A stretch of 64,000 nt of DNA from Methylophaga sp. UBA3192 (GTDB lineage Bacteria; Pseudomonadota; Gammaproteobacteria; Nitrosococcales; Methylophagaceae), in assembly GCA_002363955.1 (NCBI GenBank), contig DEXE01000004.1:1-64000 (forward strand), read 5' to 3'. The position numbers and the translations under genes are program-made. This document shows, in pieces, positions 1-8,661 of the stretch (the first letter of the stretch is position 1; each line of letters starts with the position of its first letter). Below the pieces are notes generated by a model that saw nothing but the letters and a program-made list of their open reading frames with translations, made no database searches and was not told the DNA's origin.

Positions 1-14
1 GCAAAGAAGCGAGA

Positions 15-42
15 ATTATACAGCCACTCGCCGGGCTGTCAA
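15..42 (-). promoter_or_regulatory. Consensus sigma-70 promoter reading off the left edge
   Basis: On the minus strand this reads TTGACA, a 16-base spacer, then TATAAT: both hexamers are perfect. Transcription would start near base 8 and run left out of the window. A perfect promoter followed by a GC-containing discriminator just downstream of tRNA-Lys suggests a further tRNA or other stable RNA gene beyond the edge. That target is inferred, not seen. Confidence 0.7.
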
Positions 43-97
43 CAACAATTATTACAGAATTATGAAACTAGAATAAAACTGAAATTTTGCAGAAAAA

Positions 98-173
98 TGG
101 TGGGCCGTCTGCGACTCGAACGCAGGACCATCGGATTAAAAGTCCGGTGCTCTACCAACTGAGCTAACGGCCC
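98..173 (-). tRNA. tRNA-Lys (anticodon UUU)
   Basis: A complete 76-nt tRNA including the encoded CCA end. The acceptor arm pairs GGGCCGT with ACGGCCC, the D-arm is the usual AGCTCAGTTGGTAGAGC type, the anticodon loop is CTTTTAA and the T-loop is TTCGAGT. The UUU anticodon reads lysine AAA/AAG codons. It lies downstream of queC, as in Pseudomonas-type genomes, but has its own promoter. Confidence 0.97.
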
Positions 174-187
174 AAACCAAGCGCGAC

Positions 188-215
188 ATAATACTATAGT
201 TGATAAAAATGACAA
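188..215 (-). promoter_or_regulatory. Promoter of tRNA-Lys
   Basis: The minus strand shows TTGTCA, a 16-base spacer and TATTAT, ending 14 bases before the first base of the tRNA. The segment after the -10 box begins GTCGCGC, a GC-rich discriminator as in stringently controlled stable-RNA promoters. Control by ppGpp is an inference. Confidence 0.65.
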
Positions 216-313
216 CCCCAGTTGCCAATATTTTTCTATTTTACTGACATACAAAGACGGGGGGAGTCTTGCAGAAAACAGGTAGTTGCTGATTCTTACC
301 AAGAAACAATAAC

Positions 314-982
314 TTATTGATAACGTGTTGGGTCTGCTAATCCAGCATCAATAAAACCTTGTCGTCTCAAGCGACAGGAATCACATTGTCCACACGCCCT
401 GCCTTGCGCATCAGCCTGGTAGCAAGAGACTGTTTCACTGTACTCAATCCCCAGCTCCGTACCACGCTTGACGATTTCTGACTTTGATAGATGCATCAAT
501 GGAGCTTTTATATATATAGCGGAACCTTCAACTGCAGATTTGGTTGCCAGGTTTGCCAGTTTTTCAAATGCATCGATAAATTCAGGGCGGCAATCGGGAT
601 AACCAGAATAATCAACGGCATTAACCCCTACAAAAATGGCTTCGGCATTAAGCACCTCTGCCCATCCCAAAGCAATCGAAAGGAAAACCGTATTTCTTGC
701 CGGAACATAGGTAACAGGAATACCCTTCTGTTCTGACTCAGGCACATCGATGTCATCGGTTAACGCTGAACCACCGATGGCACGCAGATCAATTTGTATT
801 ACTTTGTGACTGACAACATTAGCTTTTTTAGCCAGATTTTCTGCGGCTACAAGTTCGGTTTTGTGTCGCTGGCCATAATCAAAGCTGATACTGAAGCATT
901 CATAACCTTCAGCTTTGGCTATTGCCAAGGCCGTAACCGAATCCAATCCGCCAGAAAGTAATATGACCGCACGTTTATTCAT
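314..982 (-). CDS. queC: 7-cyano-7-deazaguanine synthase QueC
   Basis: Converts 7-carboxy-7-deazaguanine to preQ0 with ATP and ammonia in the cytoplasm, a step in queuosine tRNA modification. The 222-residue protein has the PP-loop motif SGGLDS at residues 10-15 and a C-terminal cysteine cluster (CYQ...CGQCDSC) that binds zinc in the family. The start was set at the ATG whose ATGA overlaps the queE stop; an in-frame ATG seven codons upstream would lie inside queE. It is the last gene of the tol-pal-que cluster. The overlap points to translational coupling with queE. Confidence 0.95.
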   Translation of the reverse strand: MNKRAVILLSGGLDSVTALAIAKAEGYECFSISFDYGQRHKTELVAAENLAKKANVVSHKVIQIDLRAIGGSALTDDIDVPESEQKGIPVTYVPARNTVFLSIALGWAEVLNAEAIFVGVNAVDYSGYPDCRPEFIDAFEKLANLATKSAVEGSAIYIKAPLMHLSKSEIVKRGTELGIEYSETVSCYQADAQGRACGQCDSCRLRRQGFIDAGLADPTRYQ

Positions 983-1620
983 TTGCCTTGCGCATCGTTC
1001 CATAAATATTTATGCAGTTGAATTTGCATTCTCACTGGCAGGTTATCGGCAACAATCCATTCAGCCAAGTCAGTTGGGTTTAAATCACCATGTACCGGGG
1101 AAAACAATACCTCACAACGATGGGTTAATTCGAAATGTGATATCTGCTGGCAGGCCCAATCATAATCTTCACGATTGCAGATAACGAATTTAACCTGATC
1201 CTGGAGGTTTAACAGATCGATATTGCTGTAACGGTTTTTGGAGACTTCGCCTGATGCGGGGGTTTTTAAATCCATAACCCTTACAACCCGTGGATCGATA
1301 TTACTGATATCCATCGCTCCGCTGGTTTCCAATGACACTTCGACATCTAAATCACACAAGGCGCTTAATAATTCCCGGCAAGTATTTTGCGCCAGCGGTT
1401 CACCACCGGTCACTGTGACATAGCGGGGACTAAAGCCTTTAACTTCAGTAACAATGTCACTGATTTCCATCTTTTTCCCGCCATGAAATGCATAAGCAGT
1501 ATCACAATAACCACAGCGTAAAGGACAGCCCGTAAGTCTTACAAAAACGGTGGGCAGACCTACTGTCCGGGTTTCACCTTGCAATGAATAGAAAATCTCG
1601 GTGATACGACATTGAGCCAT
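979..1620 (-). CDS. queE: 7-carboxy-7-deazaguanine synthase QueE
   Basis: A radical SAM enzyme that contracts 6-carboxytetrahydropterin to 7-carboxy-7-deazaguanine, the substrate of QueC. Residues 32, 36 and 39 form the CxxxCxxC cluster motif (GCPLRCGYC), followed by the TGGEP motif of radical SAM proteins. The length of 213 residues fits the family. It starts 23 bp after cpoB and overlaps queC by 4 bp, so it is probably co-transcribed with both. queD and queF are not in the window. Confidence 0.95.
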   Translation of the reverse strand: MAQCRITEIFYSLQGETRTVGLPTVFVRLTGCPLRCGYCDTAYAFHGGKKMEISDIVTEVKGFSPRYVTVTGGEPLAQNTCRELLSALCDLDVEVSLETSGAMDISNIDPRVVRVMDLKTPASGEVSKNRYSNIDLLNLQDQVKFVICNREDYDWACQQISHFELTHRCEVLFSPVHGDLNPTDLAEWIVADNLPVRMQIQLHKYLWNDAQGK

Positions 1621-1643
1621 CAGTTCGTTCTACAAATAATCTT

Positions 1644-2480
1644 TTATTGCGCATTTTGCTGAATGCGATCCAGACGCACTCGGGCTAAACGTGAAGCAGA
1701 TGTATCAGGATATTTTTGAATCACCAAATTCAGCGTTTCCTGAGCTTTGCCAGTATCACCAGTTTCATATTCGCTAAAGCCACGCTTTAGTAAAGCATCT
1801 GAGACTTTATTGCTATCCGGATAGTTGGATAGCACTTTATCAAAAGCCACTATAGCCTTATCAAATTCACGTAATACGTAATGCGCTTCTCCTTGCCAAT
1901 AATATACATTTGGCAGATAGGTGCTGTTTGGATAATTTTGCGGAAACTCTCCTAAAGCCGTTAAAGCTTCCTGGTAACGTCCACCGCGTAAATCCTGTAA
2001 GGCAGACTGGTAAGCAGCTTCACCACTTTCAACGGCAACCGGAGCAAGGGTGTCAATTTCCCCATTATCAATGGCAGAGTCTCGAGCAGTTTGTTCTAAC
2101 TCGTTATCAGCCAACTCTGCACCAGCAGCTTCACTGGTCATGGAAGCTGACTCATCTCGAGTGGGTTCTTGTGCTGCCGCAGGCTGCTGCTGGACTTCAG
2201 TCAAACGTTGGTCTAAATCAAGATACTGTTCCCGCTGACGCTGCTGCATCTGATCGATTTTATGACTGAGCTCTTCATTCGCTCCATTCAAACGCTGAAT
2301 TTCACGCTGAAGTTGATCCACCTGAGTGAGCAATGAAGTTAACCCTTGTCCTTGGATGATTCGCTCAAGTCTATCCATACGTGCTTGTATGGATTCCTGC
2401 TCAGCCCAAGAAACAGTGGGCGCCAAGAAAGCGCCCACCATTATTGCTATTGCAAGTTGTTTTTGCTTTTTAAAAGGCAT
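1644..2480 (-). CDS. cpoB: Tol-Pal system protein CpoB (YbgF)
   Basis: A periplasmic protein that links Tol-Pal outer-membrane constriction to PBP1B-dependent septal peptidoglycan synthesis in E. coli. It has a signal peptide, a coiled coil at roughly residues 30-85 (LERIIQ...LDQRLTEV), an acidic Ala/Glu-rich linker, and TPR repeats over the last 120 residues (YQSALQDLRGGRYQEAL and two more). The ATG at 2480 lies one base after the pal stop and is preferred to an ATG four codons upstream inside pal. The order tolB-pal-cpoB is conserved. Confidence 0.92.
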   Translation of the reverse strand: MPFKKQKQLAIAIMVGAFLAPTVSWAEQESIQARMDRLERIIQGQGLTSLLTQVDQLQREIQRLNGANEELSHKIDQMQQRQREQYLDLDQRLTEVQQQPAAAQEPTRDESASMTSEAAGAELADNELEQTARDSAIDNGEIDTLAPVAVESGEAAYQSALQDLRGGRYQEALTALGEFPQNYPNSTYLPNVYYWQGEAHYVLREFDKAIVAFDKVLSNYPDSNKVSDALLKRGFSEYETGDTGKAQETLNLVIQKYPDTSASRLARVRLDRIQQNAQ

Positions 2481-2481
2481 A

Positions 2482-3051
2482 TCAACGACCAATATAAATT
2501 ATTTCAACTCGACGGTTTTGAGACCATGCAGATTCATCGCTACCATCAACTGCGGGACGTTCTTCCCCAAAACTGGTTACCCGGAATTGTTGAGCACTGG
2601 CACCCTGCAACATCAATAATTGACGAATAGACAGAGCACGACGTTCACCTAAAGCAAGGTTGTATTCACGTGACCCCCGTTCATCAGTATGTCCTTCCAG
2701 TCTCACACTCAAATTTGGATTTTTGCCCAAATATTCTGCATGGGCTTCAACAATCGGCTGATCCTGCGGTCTGACGCTGGCACTATCGTAATCAAAGTAA
2801 ATTACCCGATTGGATAATGGGTTGGAAGGATCATTCAATTCACTTCCGGCGTAACCGTCTTCGCCAACAATTACACTCGCTTCAGCACCCAAATCACTAC
2901 CATCAGCGCCTTGACCTGAAACACCTGATGTCGATGCGCCATTGCGCTCTTCCACCAGCACATCATCCGTTCCATCTTTAGTTGCATTACTACTACAGGC
3001 ATTCAATAGGAACAATGCAACAAACAGAGCCGAGAATTTATAACGATTCAT
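2482..3051 (-). CDS. pal: Peptidoglycan-associated lipoprotein Pal
   Basis: An outer-membrane lipoprotein that binds peptidoglycan and TolB. A lipoprotein signal ends in the lipobox LLNAC. A Gly/Ser/Asp-rich linker leads to an OmpA-like domain beginning VIYFDYDSASV, with the peptidoglycan-binding core GHTDERGSREYN. An ATG six codons upstream (3069) is also open; the start at 3051 (MNRYKFSALF) gives the more typical short positively charged signal N-terminus. The gene follows tolB closely and precedes cpoB by one base. Confidence 0.94.
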   Translation of the reverse strand: MNRYKFSALFVALFLLNACSSNATKDGTDDVLVEERNGASTSGVSGQGADGSDLGAEASVIVGEDGYAGSELNDPSNPLSNRVIYFDYDSASVRPQDQPIVEAHAEYLGKNPNLSVRLEGHTDERGSREYNLALGERRALSIRQLLMLQGASAQQFRVTSFGEERPAVDGSDESAWSQNRRVEIIYIGR

Positions 3052-3072
3052 AACAAACACTCCTGACATAAA

Positions 3073-4374
3073 TTATTTTTTCAGCGGAGACCATGCTGGT
3101 TCACGCACGACAATTCCGGATTCGCTCAAACGTTGATGGATCCGGCCATCAACAGAGACAGCAGCTAATACACCGCTACCTTTTTGCTCAGTAGCATACA
3201 GGATCATTTGACCATTTGGAGCAAAACTCGGTGACTCGGCGCGCCCTGACTCAGTCAGAACTTGCATCGCTCCGGTTTTCAAATCCTGTACTGCAATATA
3301 GAAACGACCATTCGCGCCGTGCACCATGGTTAATTTACGTCCATCCGGTGATATATCAGGAGACGCATTGTAATTACCTTCGAAACTGACCCGTTCGGCC
3401 CGACCGCCGTTTGCAGAAACCCGGTAGATTTGTGGGCGACCACCACGGTCAGATGTGAAATAAATGTCTTTACTATCAGGTGACCAGACGGCTTCAGTAT
3501 CTATGGCCTGGGCATTATTGGTTACACGAATTAAATCACCACTTGCCAACTCCAGAACATACACTTCAGGATTACCATTCCTGGACAGGGTCAGTGCCAG
3601 TTTTCGACCATCTGGCGACCATGATGGCGCGCTGTTTATACCCTCAAAAGAAGCGACAGATTTACGTTGACCACTTTGCAGCTGTTGAACATAAACTTCT
3701 GACTTTCCATTTTCAAAAGAAACATAAGCAAGCTGGTTTCCATCAGGCGCCCAGGCTGGCGACATAATTGGCTGAGTTGATTGTAATACGGTGCGCGGAT
3801 TTGCTCCATCAGCATCCGAAATTTGTAATGCAAAACGCTTTTTCCCATCGCCAGCAGTGACTTGAGTAACAAAAGCCAGTCGTGTTGAAAATATACCTTT
3901 CTCACCCGTAAGTGTTTCATAAATCAGATCAGCAATCTGGTGTCCTAATGCTCTCAGGCCCGATGCGGGTACTTGATATCTTTTACCCGCCAACTGTTGT
4001 CCACGGTAAACATCAAAGAGTTGGAACTGAACCTGAAAATTCTCTCCATCCTGACTACTGATTTTTCCGATAACGAGTCCTTCCGATCTCAATAAACGCC
4101 AGTCAGCAAAATTGACCTGTGACTGTTCGCTGGGCCGGGATACAAGATCCTGTTCATCCAATGGGGCAAAACGACCACTGCTTTCGAGATCGTTACGAAT
4201 AATTTTCGTAATATCTTCGGGTGCTTTCAGCCCTTCACTTCCGAAAGGAACAATAGCAATTGGTAATGCTGCATCTGATCCGCCAGTTATCTCAATAGTC
4301 AGTAAGGCTTGTGCTTGTAAAGGTAACAAAGCAAGCACAAAGCCTAGCTTTAACAACCATTTCTTTATCATCAC
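3073..4374 (-). CDS. tolB: Tol-Pal translocation protein TolB
   Basis: The periplasmic partner of Pal and TolA. At 433 residues it matches the family length. A Sec signal (KKWLLKLGFVLALLPLQAQA) precedes an alpha/beta domain of about 130 residues and a six-bladed beta-propeller marked by repeated WAPDG/WSPDG/ISPDGRKL motifs. Two adjacent ATG codons can serve as start. It is separated from tolA by 9 bp and from pal by 3 bp or more, so it is part of one transcript. Confidence 0.96.
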   Translation of the reverse strand: MMIKKWLLKLGFVLALLPLQAQALLTIEITGGSDAALPIAIVPFGSEGLKAPEDITKIIRNDLESSGRFAPLDEQDLVSRPSEQSQVNFADWRLLRSEGLVIGKISSQDGENFQVQFQLFDVYRGQQLAGKRYQVPASGLRALGHQIADLIYETLTGEKGIFSTRLAFVTQVTAGDGKKRFALQISDADGANPRTVLQSTQPIMSPAWAPDGNQLAYVSFENGKSEVYVQQLQSGQRKSVASFEGINSAPSWSPDGRKLALTLSRNGNPEVYVLELASGDLIRVTNNAQAIDTEAVWSPDSKDIYFTSDRGGRPQIYRVSANGGRAERVSFEGNYNASPDISPDGRKLTMVHGANGRFYIAVQDLKTGAMQVLTESGRAESPSFAPNGQMILYATEQKGSGVLAAVSVDGRIHQRLSESGIVVREPAWSPLKK

Positions 4375-4383
4375 GTTCGCCTC

Positions 4384-5520
4384 TTATTCTGGTCTGAATA
4401 CAAAATTAAAACTTTTAAATTCCGCTGCCGCTTTCGCATCACTTGGAAGTGGCAACGGTGAGGATTTGTAGACTGCACTTTCTGCGGATCGATCAAAAAT
4501 CGCATTCCCGCTGCTTTTAACGATGGTGACTTCCCCAACATCTCCGCCAGGCAATGTTCGTATCCGTAATGTCACTTCCAAGCCCCGGTCAGCATTCGCT
4601 GGTTTATTCCAAAATCGTTTTACCCGTTGCTGAATGATTTGTGAATACTCATCTACCACGCCTCTTACCCGGCGACCTTCACGCTCGGCTTGTTCTGCTT
4701 CCAATTGGCGCTGTAAATCTGCTTCGGCCTGACGACGTGCATCTTCTTCAGCTTTGCGTTTCGCTTCCTCGGCTGCTTTACGCTTAGCTTCTTCTTCAGC
4801 CTTTCGCTTGGCCTCTTCCTCAGCTTTACGTTTCGCTTCTTCTTCGGCCTTACGTTTGGCCTCTTCCTCAGCTTGACGCTTCGCTTCTTCTTCAGCTTTA
4901 CGTCTGGCTTCTTCTTCAGCTTTGCGTTTGGCTTCAGCTTCTTCTCTGGCTTTTTCCGCAGCTAACCTTTCCGCCTCAGCTTTCTGTTTGGCTTCTTCGG
5001 CTGCTTTTCGTTCGGCCTCTGCCTGCTGTTTAGCTTCCTCTGCCTTCTGACGTTCCAGCTCAGCTTGTTTGCGTGCTTCTTCCTGCTCAACTCGTTGCTG
5101 TTCAAGTTCTTTTAGGCGTTGCTGTTCTTTTTCGGCTTCTTGTTTTAAGCGTTGTTGTTCTTGCTCTGCTTCCTGTTTGCGTTTTTCAGCCTCCAGCTTC
5201 GCACGCTCTTGCATGTCCAGCAGTTCCTGCTCTTGACGTGCCAGTTCCTGTTGGGATTTTTCAAGTTGTTCATCCAGCTTTTGCTGACGCTCTTCTTCAG
5301 CAGCACGTTTGCTATCTTCCGCCTCCTGCAATCGTGCCATTTCTTCAAGAACTAACTCTTCATCCATTACCGTGGCTTGTACTATCTCCACTTCCGGCTG
5401 GCCAAACTGGCGAATCTCAGTGGGCATATCAAAGCTGAATATCAATAGCAAAAACAGCAATACATGCAGTACTGTTGAGGCTCCACCGGCAAGAAAGGTT
5501 TGCACAATAGAATGCTTCAT
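4384..5520 (-). CDS. tolA: Cell envelope integrity protein TolA
   Basis: An inner-membrane protein that spans the periplasm and transmits proton-motive energy from TolQR to TolB/Pal. One membrane segment lies at residues 10-32. Domain II is a long charged helix, residues about 55-285, rich in Lys, Ala, Glu and Gln and ending in tandem KRKAEEEA octads. The globular C-terminal domain III starts near VDEYSQIIQQRV and contains the conserved VKRFW. The length is 378 residues. It begins 5 bp after tolR. Confidence 0.95.
   Translation of the reverse strand: MKHSIVQTFLAGGASTVLHVLLFLLLIFSFDMPTEIRQFGQPEVEIVQATVMDEELVLEEMARLQEAEDSKRAAEEERQQKLDEQLEKSQQELARQEQELLDMQERAKLEAEKRKQEAEQEQQRLKQEAEKEQQRLKELEQQRVEQEEARKQAELERQKAEEAKQQAEAERKAAEEAKQKAEAERLAAEKAREEAEAKRKAEEEARRKAEEEAKRQAEEEAKRKAEEEAKRKAEEEAKRKAEEEAKRKAAEEAKRKAEEDARRQAEADLQRQLEAEQAEREGRRVRGVVDEYSQIIQQRVKRFWNKPANADRGLEVTLRIRTLPGGDVGEVTIVKSSGNAIFDRSAESAVYKSSPLPLPSDAKAAAEFKSFNFVFRPE
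4744..4935 (-). repeat. Tandem 24-bp coding repeats in tolA
   Basis: About eight copies of a 24-bp unit encode the octad KRKAEEEA in TolA domain II. Units differ mostly at third codon positions, so the repeat is older than a fresh slippage product but is still likely to vary in copy number. Confidence 0.8.
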
Positions 5521-5525
5521 ATTAA

Positions 5526-5972
5526 TTACTGTGTTTCCGTTTCCGGACGTTGAGTTATTAAACCGACATTTGGTACACCAGCCTTTTGCAATAAAGCCAT
5601 AGCCCCTACCACCTGTCCATAACTTGCTGAACTGTCGCCTTTGACCATGACGGGTGTCTGAGGGTTGCGACGTAATACCGCCGAGACCCTGGCAACCAGC
5701 TCTTGCGCGCCGATACTTTCGTCTTGATTATCACCGACAGAAGCGTAGTAATTACCCTCCGCATCCACGGAAATCACCAGTGGTTCTAGATTTTCCGGGG
5801 CTTCGACAGGGTTGGCATCCGCTTGCGGCAAATCTACCTGTACCCCTTGTGTTAACAAAGGAGCAGTAATCATAAAGATGATCAACAGTACCAGCATAAC
5901 GTCGATATACGGTACGACATTAATTTCTGCCATAGGCTTGCGACGTTGGCGTTGTTGTTTATAAAGCGCCAT
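5526..5972 (-). CDS. tolR: Tol-Pal protein TolR
   Basis: An ExbD/TolR family protein of the TolQR proton channel. Residues 17-39 form the single membrane segment with the ion-path aspartate at D24 (PYIDVMLVLL). The remaining 110 residues are the periplasmic domain. The length is 148 residues. It lies between tolQ (14 bp away) and tolA (5 bp away). Confidence 0.96.
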   Translation of the reverse strand: MALYKQQRQRRKPMAEINVVPYIDVMLVLLIIFMITAPLLTQGVQVDLPQADANPVEAPENLEPLVISVDAEGNYYASVGDNQDESIGAQELVARVSAVLRRNPQTPVMVKGDSSASYGQVVGAMALLQKAGVPNVGLITQRPETETQ

Positions 5973-5986
5973 AGTTGGCTCCGTTA

Positions 5987-6655
5987 TTAACCTTGTTGCC
6001 GTTGCAAAATTGAAGAGAATTCTTCAACGAAATTGTCATAACGACTAATCAATCTCTCTACTTCATGTGAATAGCGGTTATATGCCACAACCGCTGGAAT
6101 CGCAGCGAACAACCCCATTGCTGTGGCGATTAACGCTTCAGCGATACCAGGCGCCACCATTGCCAGTGTCGCTTGTTGGACTTCACCTAAAGCACGGAAT
6201 GAATTCATGATACCCCAGACCGTTCCGAATAAACCAATGTAAGGGCTGGTTGAGCCGGCTGTGGCAAGGAAAGGTAATGACACTTCTAACTCATCCATTT
6301 CTCTGGACAAAGAAATACGCATTACTCTCTGAGTACCTTCCAACACATAAGTCGAATCTGTGGAAGTTTTTTTCAAACGGACAAATTCCTTAAAACCTGC
6401 CTCAAAAATACCTTCCATACCTCTACCAGAATGCGGCCTGGCGGTTATATCCTCATAGAGTCTGTTTAATTCATTTCCTGACCAGAATTTATCTTCGAAC
6501 AAGTCAGCATCTCGCCGTGCTTCGGCAAGTTCACTACGTTTTTTGAAAATAATAGTCCAGGAATAAACTGATATCAGCAGCAAAATCAGCATCACAATCT
6601 GTACCAGCAAACTGGCTTCAGATATCAGGGACATCAAGGATAGATCAGCATTCAC
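5987..6655 (-). CDS. tolQ: Tol-Pal protein TolQ
   Basis: A MotA/TolQ/ExbB family protein with three membrane segments: one near residues 13-36 and two in the C-terminal half (GLFGTVWGIMNSF region and the IATAMGLFAAIPAVVAYNRY helix). It forms the stator-like channel with TolR. The length of 222 residues is normal. Its start overlaps the end of ybgC by 11 bp, which indicates coupling. Confidence 0.96.
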   Translation of the reverse strand: MNADLSLMSLISEASLLVQIVMLILLLISVYSWTIIFKKRSELAEARRDADLFEDKFWSGNELNRLYEDITARPHSGRGMEGIFEAGFKEFVRLKKTSTDSTYVLEGTQRVMRISLSREMDELEVSLPFLATAGSTSPYIGLFGTVWGIMNSFRALGEVQQATLAMVAPGIAEALIATAMGLFAAIPAVVAYNRYSHEVERLISRYDNFVEEFSSILQRQQG

Positions 6656-7049
6656 ATTGCATCTCCGTCAAAATAAAAGAAGGTATAGGGCACGGCTTAA
6701 ATCGCAGAGCATCCAGACAAGCCACTCTGACTGACGCACTGCACAACAGTTCGTCGTCACGCAATATTGATTGTTCAAACTGCATGCTTGCACCGCTCGT
6801 TTGTGTCATTTCAGATCGAATCATTAAGGCATCGTTAAATCGTGCCGGTCGACGAAAATTGATTTGCATCGAATGGACTGCAAACAGACAATTATGCTCG
6901 TCTTTTAAAACGTTCTGTTCAAAACCAAGCTGGCGCAGCCATTCGGTTCGCGCCCGCTCCATAAATTTCAGATAATTTGCGTGATAGACCACGCCACCAC
7001 TATCGGTATCTTCGTAATACACCCTTACCGGCCAATCAAAAGACTGCAT
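6645..7049 (-). CDS. ybgC: Acyl-CoA thioesterase YbgC of the tol-pal cluster
   Basis: A hotdog-fold thioesterase acting on acyl-CoA or acyl-ACP. The active-site region YEDTDSGGVVYHANYLKF near the N-terminus carries the conserved aspartate and HANY segment. The length is 134 residues. The ATG overlaps the ruvB stop (TAATG) and the 3' end overlaps tolQ, so it bridges the ruv and tol genes in one operon. Confidence 0.94.
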   Translation of the reverse strand: MQSFDWPVRVYYEDTDSGGVVYHANYLKFMERARTEWLRQLGFEQNVLKDEHNCLFAVHSMQINFRRPARFNDALMIRSEMTQTSGASMQFEQSILRDDELLCSASVRVACLDALRFKPCPIPSFILTEMQCEC

Positions 7050-8062
7050 TAATCACCTGTAAGATCCAAATCCGGTGTCAACCCCAAATGTAAAAAGGCC
7101 CGTTTGGTGGCAATTCGGCCACGAGGTGTCCGCATAATAAACCCTTCCTGTATCAGAAAAGGTTCAATAACATCCTCAATCGTGCCTCGTTCTTCGCCAA
7201 TGGCGGCTGCCAAATTATCCAGCCCAACTGGCCCGCCCGAAAACTTTTCAATAATGGCCAACAAAAGTTTACGGTCCAACATATCAAAACCAAACTTATC
7301 AACATCCAGTAAATCCAGTGCCTGTCGAGCAATTTCTGCCGTCACAACACCATCAAACCGGACTTCCGCATAATCTCTTACCCGCCGCAAAAGTCGATTC
7401 GCGATTCGTGGAGTTCCCCTCGAACGATGAGCAATTTCGCCTGCTCCAGTTATGTCCAGAGAGACACCCAAAATACCTGCGCTACGTTGCACAATCGTAC
7501 TTAAATCAGCAACATTATAAAATTCCAATCGCTGCACAATGCCAAAACGATCCCGTAATGGCGAGGTCAAAGAACCCGCACGCGTTGTGGCTCCGACTAA
7601 GGTAAAAGGTTCGAGATCCAGCTTAATCGAACGTGCTGCCGGCCCTTCACCAATCATGATATCGATTTGGTAATCTTCCATTGCCGGGTACAGCACTTCT
7701 TCAACCACCGGACTCAGTCGATGAATTTCATCGACAAACAATACATCATTCGGTTCCAGATTCGTCAATAATGCTGCCAAATCACCCGGACGTTCCAATA
7801 CCGGACCTGACGTTTGTCTTAAATTCACTCCCATTTCATGGGCGATAATATGTGCCAATGTGGTCTTACCAAGTCCGGGGGGACCAAAAATAAGCGTGTG
7901 ATCCAATGCTTCCTTACGTTTACGAGCAGCAGAAACAAATAACTCCATCTGCTCACGAACCACTGGCTGACCGATATAATCCTGCAAACTGAGAGGTCTG
8001 ATAGCACGATCCACCCGTTCATCATCATTTACTGTTTGCGGGGAAATAAATCGTTCATCCAT
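7049..8062 (-). CDS. ruvB: Holliday junction helicase motor RuvB
   Basis: An AAA+ ATPase that drives branch migration with RuvA. Walker A is GPPGLGKTTLAH, Walker B is VLFVDEIHRL, sensor 1 is GATTRAGSLT, and the C-terminal winged helix includes RTPRGRIAT. The length of 337 residues is standard. It is 2 bp downstream of ruvA. Confidence 0.97.
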   Translation of the reverse strand: MDERFISPQTVNDDERVDRAIRPLSLQDYIGQPVVREQMELFVSAARKRKEALDHTLIFGPPGLGKTTLAHIIAHEMGVNLRQTSGPVLERPGDLAALLTNLEPNDVLFVDEIHRLSPVVEEVLYPAMEDYQIDIMIGEGPAARSIKLDLEPFTLVGATTRAGSLTSPLRDRFGIVQRLEFYNVADLSTIVQRSAGILGVSLDITGAGEIAHRSRGTPRIANRLLRRVRDYAEVRFDGVVTAEIARQALDLLDVDKFGFDMLDRKLLLAIIEKFSGGPVGLDNLAAAIGEERGTIEDVIEPFLIQEGFIMRTPRGRIATKRAFLHLGLTPDLDLTGD

Positions 8063-8064
8063 AG

Positions 8065-8661
8065 TTAATTTCGCTGCAATGCCTGTCTGATGATTTGCTC
8101 AGTTGTCATATCCTGTGCATCAAAACTACGGATCATTCTGTCTGCTTCGGCGGCTTTATACCCTAAAGCTACCAAAGCTTCCAGTGCTTCTTTTCGTGCC
8201 CCGCCAGCGCTCGGCATATTCGTGGTAATTTGCTCATCAAGTCCCATCGCGGAACCCACTTCTTTAAGCCTGTCGCGCATCTCAATGATAAGACGATCAG
8301 CTGTCTTTTTACCGACACCGGGCAGCCGCGTCAAACTTGCGGCATCCCCCTCCTGGACACTTCTTGCAAAGCTGTCCACATCACTACCGGATAAAATGGT
8401 CAATGCCAGTTTTGCTCCAACCCCATTCACCTTCAATAAACTGCGAAACAATAATCGTTCGCGTGTAGTAGCAAAACCATACAGTAACTGAGCATCTTCA
8501 CGCACCACCAAATGGGTATATAAACTTACTTTTTCATTAAGTGGCGGCAAATTGACAAATGTCGACATTGGAGCCGAAACTTCATAGCCAACCCCTTGCA
8601 CATCCAATACTAGTTCAGGGGGCTGTTTTTCGATAATAATTCCAGTTAAACGGCCAATCAT
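8065..8661 (-). CDS. ruvA: Holliday junction DNA-binding subunit RuvA
   Basis: Binds four-way junctions as a tetramer and loads RuvB. An N-terminal OB domain (IGRLTGIIIEKQPPELVLD) is followed by two helix-hairpin-helix motifs (NGVGAKLALTIL and PGVGKKTADRLI) and the C-terminal domain that contacts RuvB. The length is 198 residues. Its start overlaps ruvC by 4 bp. Confidence 0.97.
   Translation of the reverse strand: MIGRLTGIIIEKQPPELVLDVQGVGYEVSAPMSTFVNLPPLNEKVSLYTHLVVREDAQLLYGFATTRERLLFRSLLKVNGVGAKLALTILSGSDVDSFARSVQEGDAASLTRLPGVGKKTADRLIIEMRDRLKEVGSAMGLDEQITTNMPSAGGARKEALEALVALGYKAAEADRMIRSFDAQDMTTEQIIRQALQRN

Noticed and set aside
60..302. 80-codon minus-strand reading frame across tRNA-Lys
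   Set aside because: It runs through the tRNA gene and its promoter and has no ribosome site or family similarity.
4744..4935. Regular repeats that could look like a CRISPR array
   Set aside because: The 24-bp units are contiguous without spacers and encode the TolA helix in frame.
5073..5438. 121-codon plus-strand frame opposite tolA
   Set aside because: It is a shadow of the repetitive TolA coding sequence; its Leu/Val-rich product follows from reversed Lys/Glu/Gln codons.
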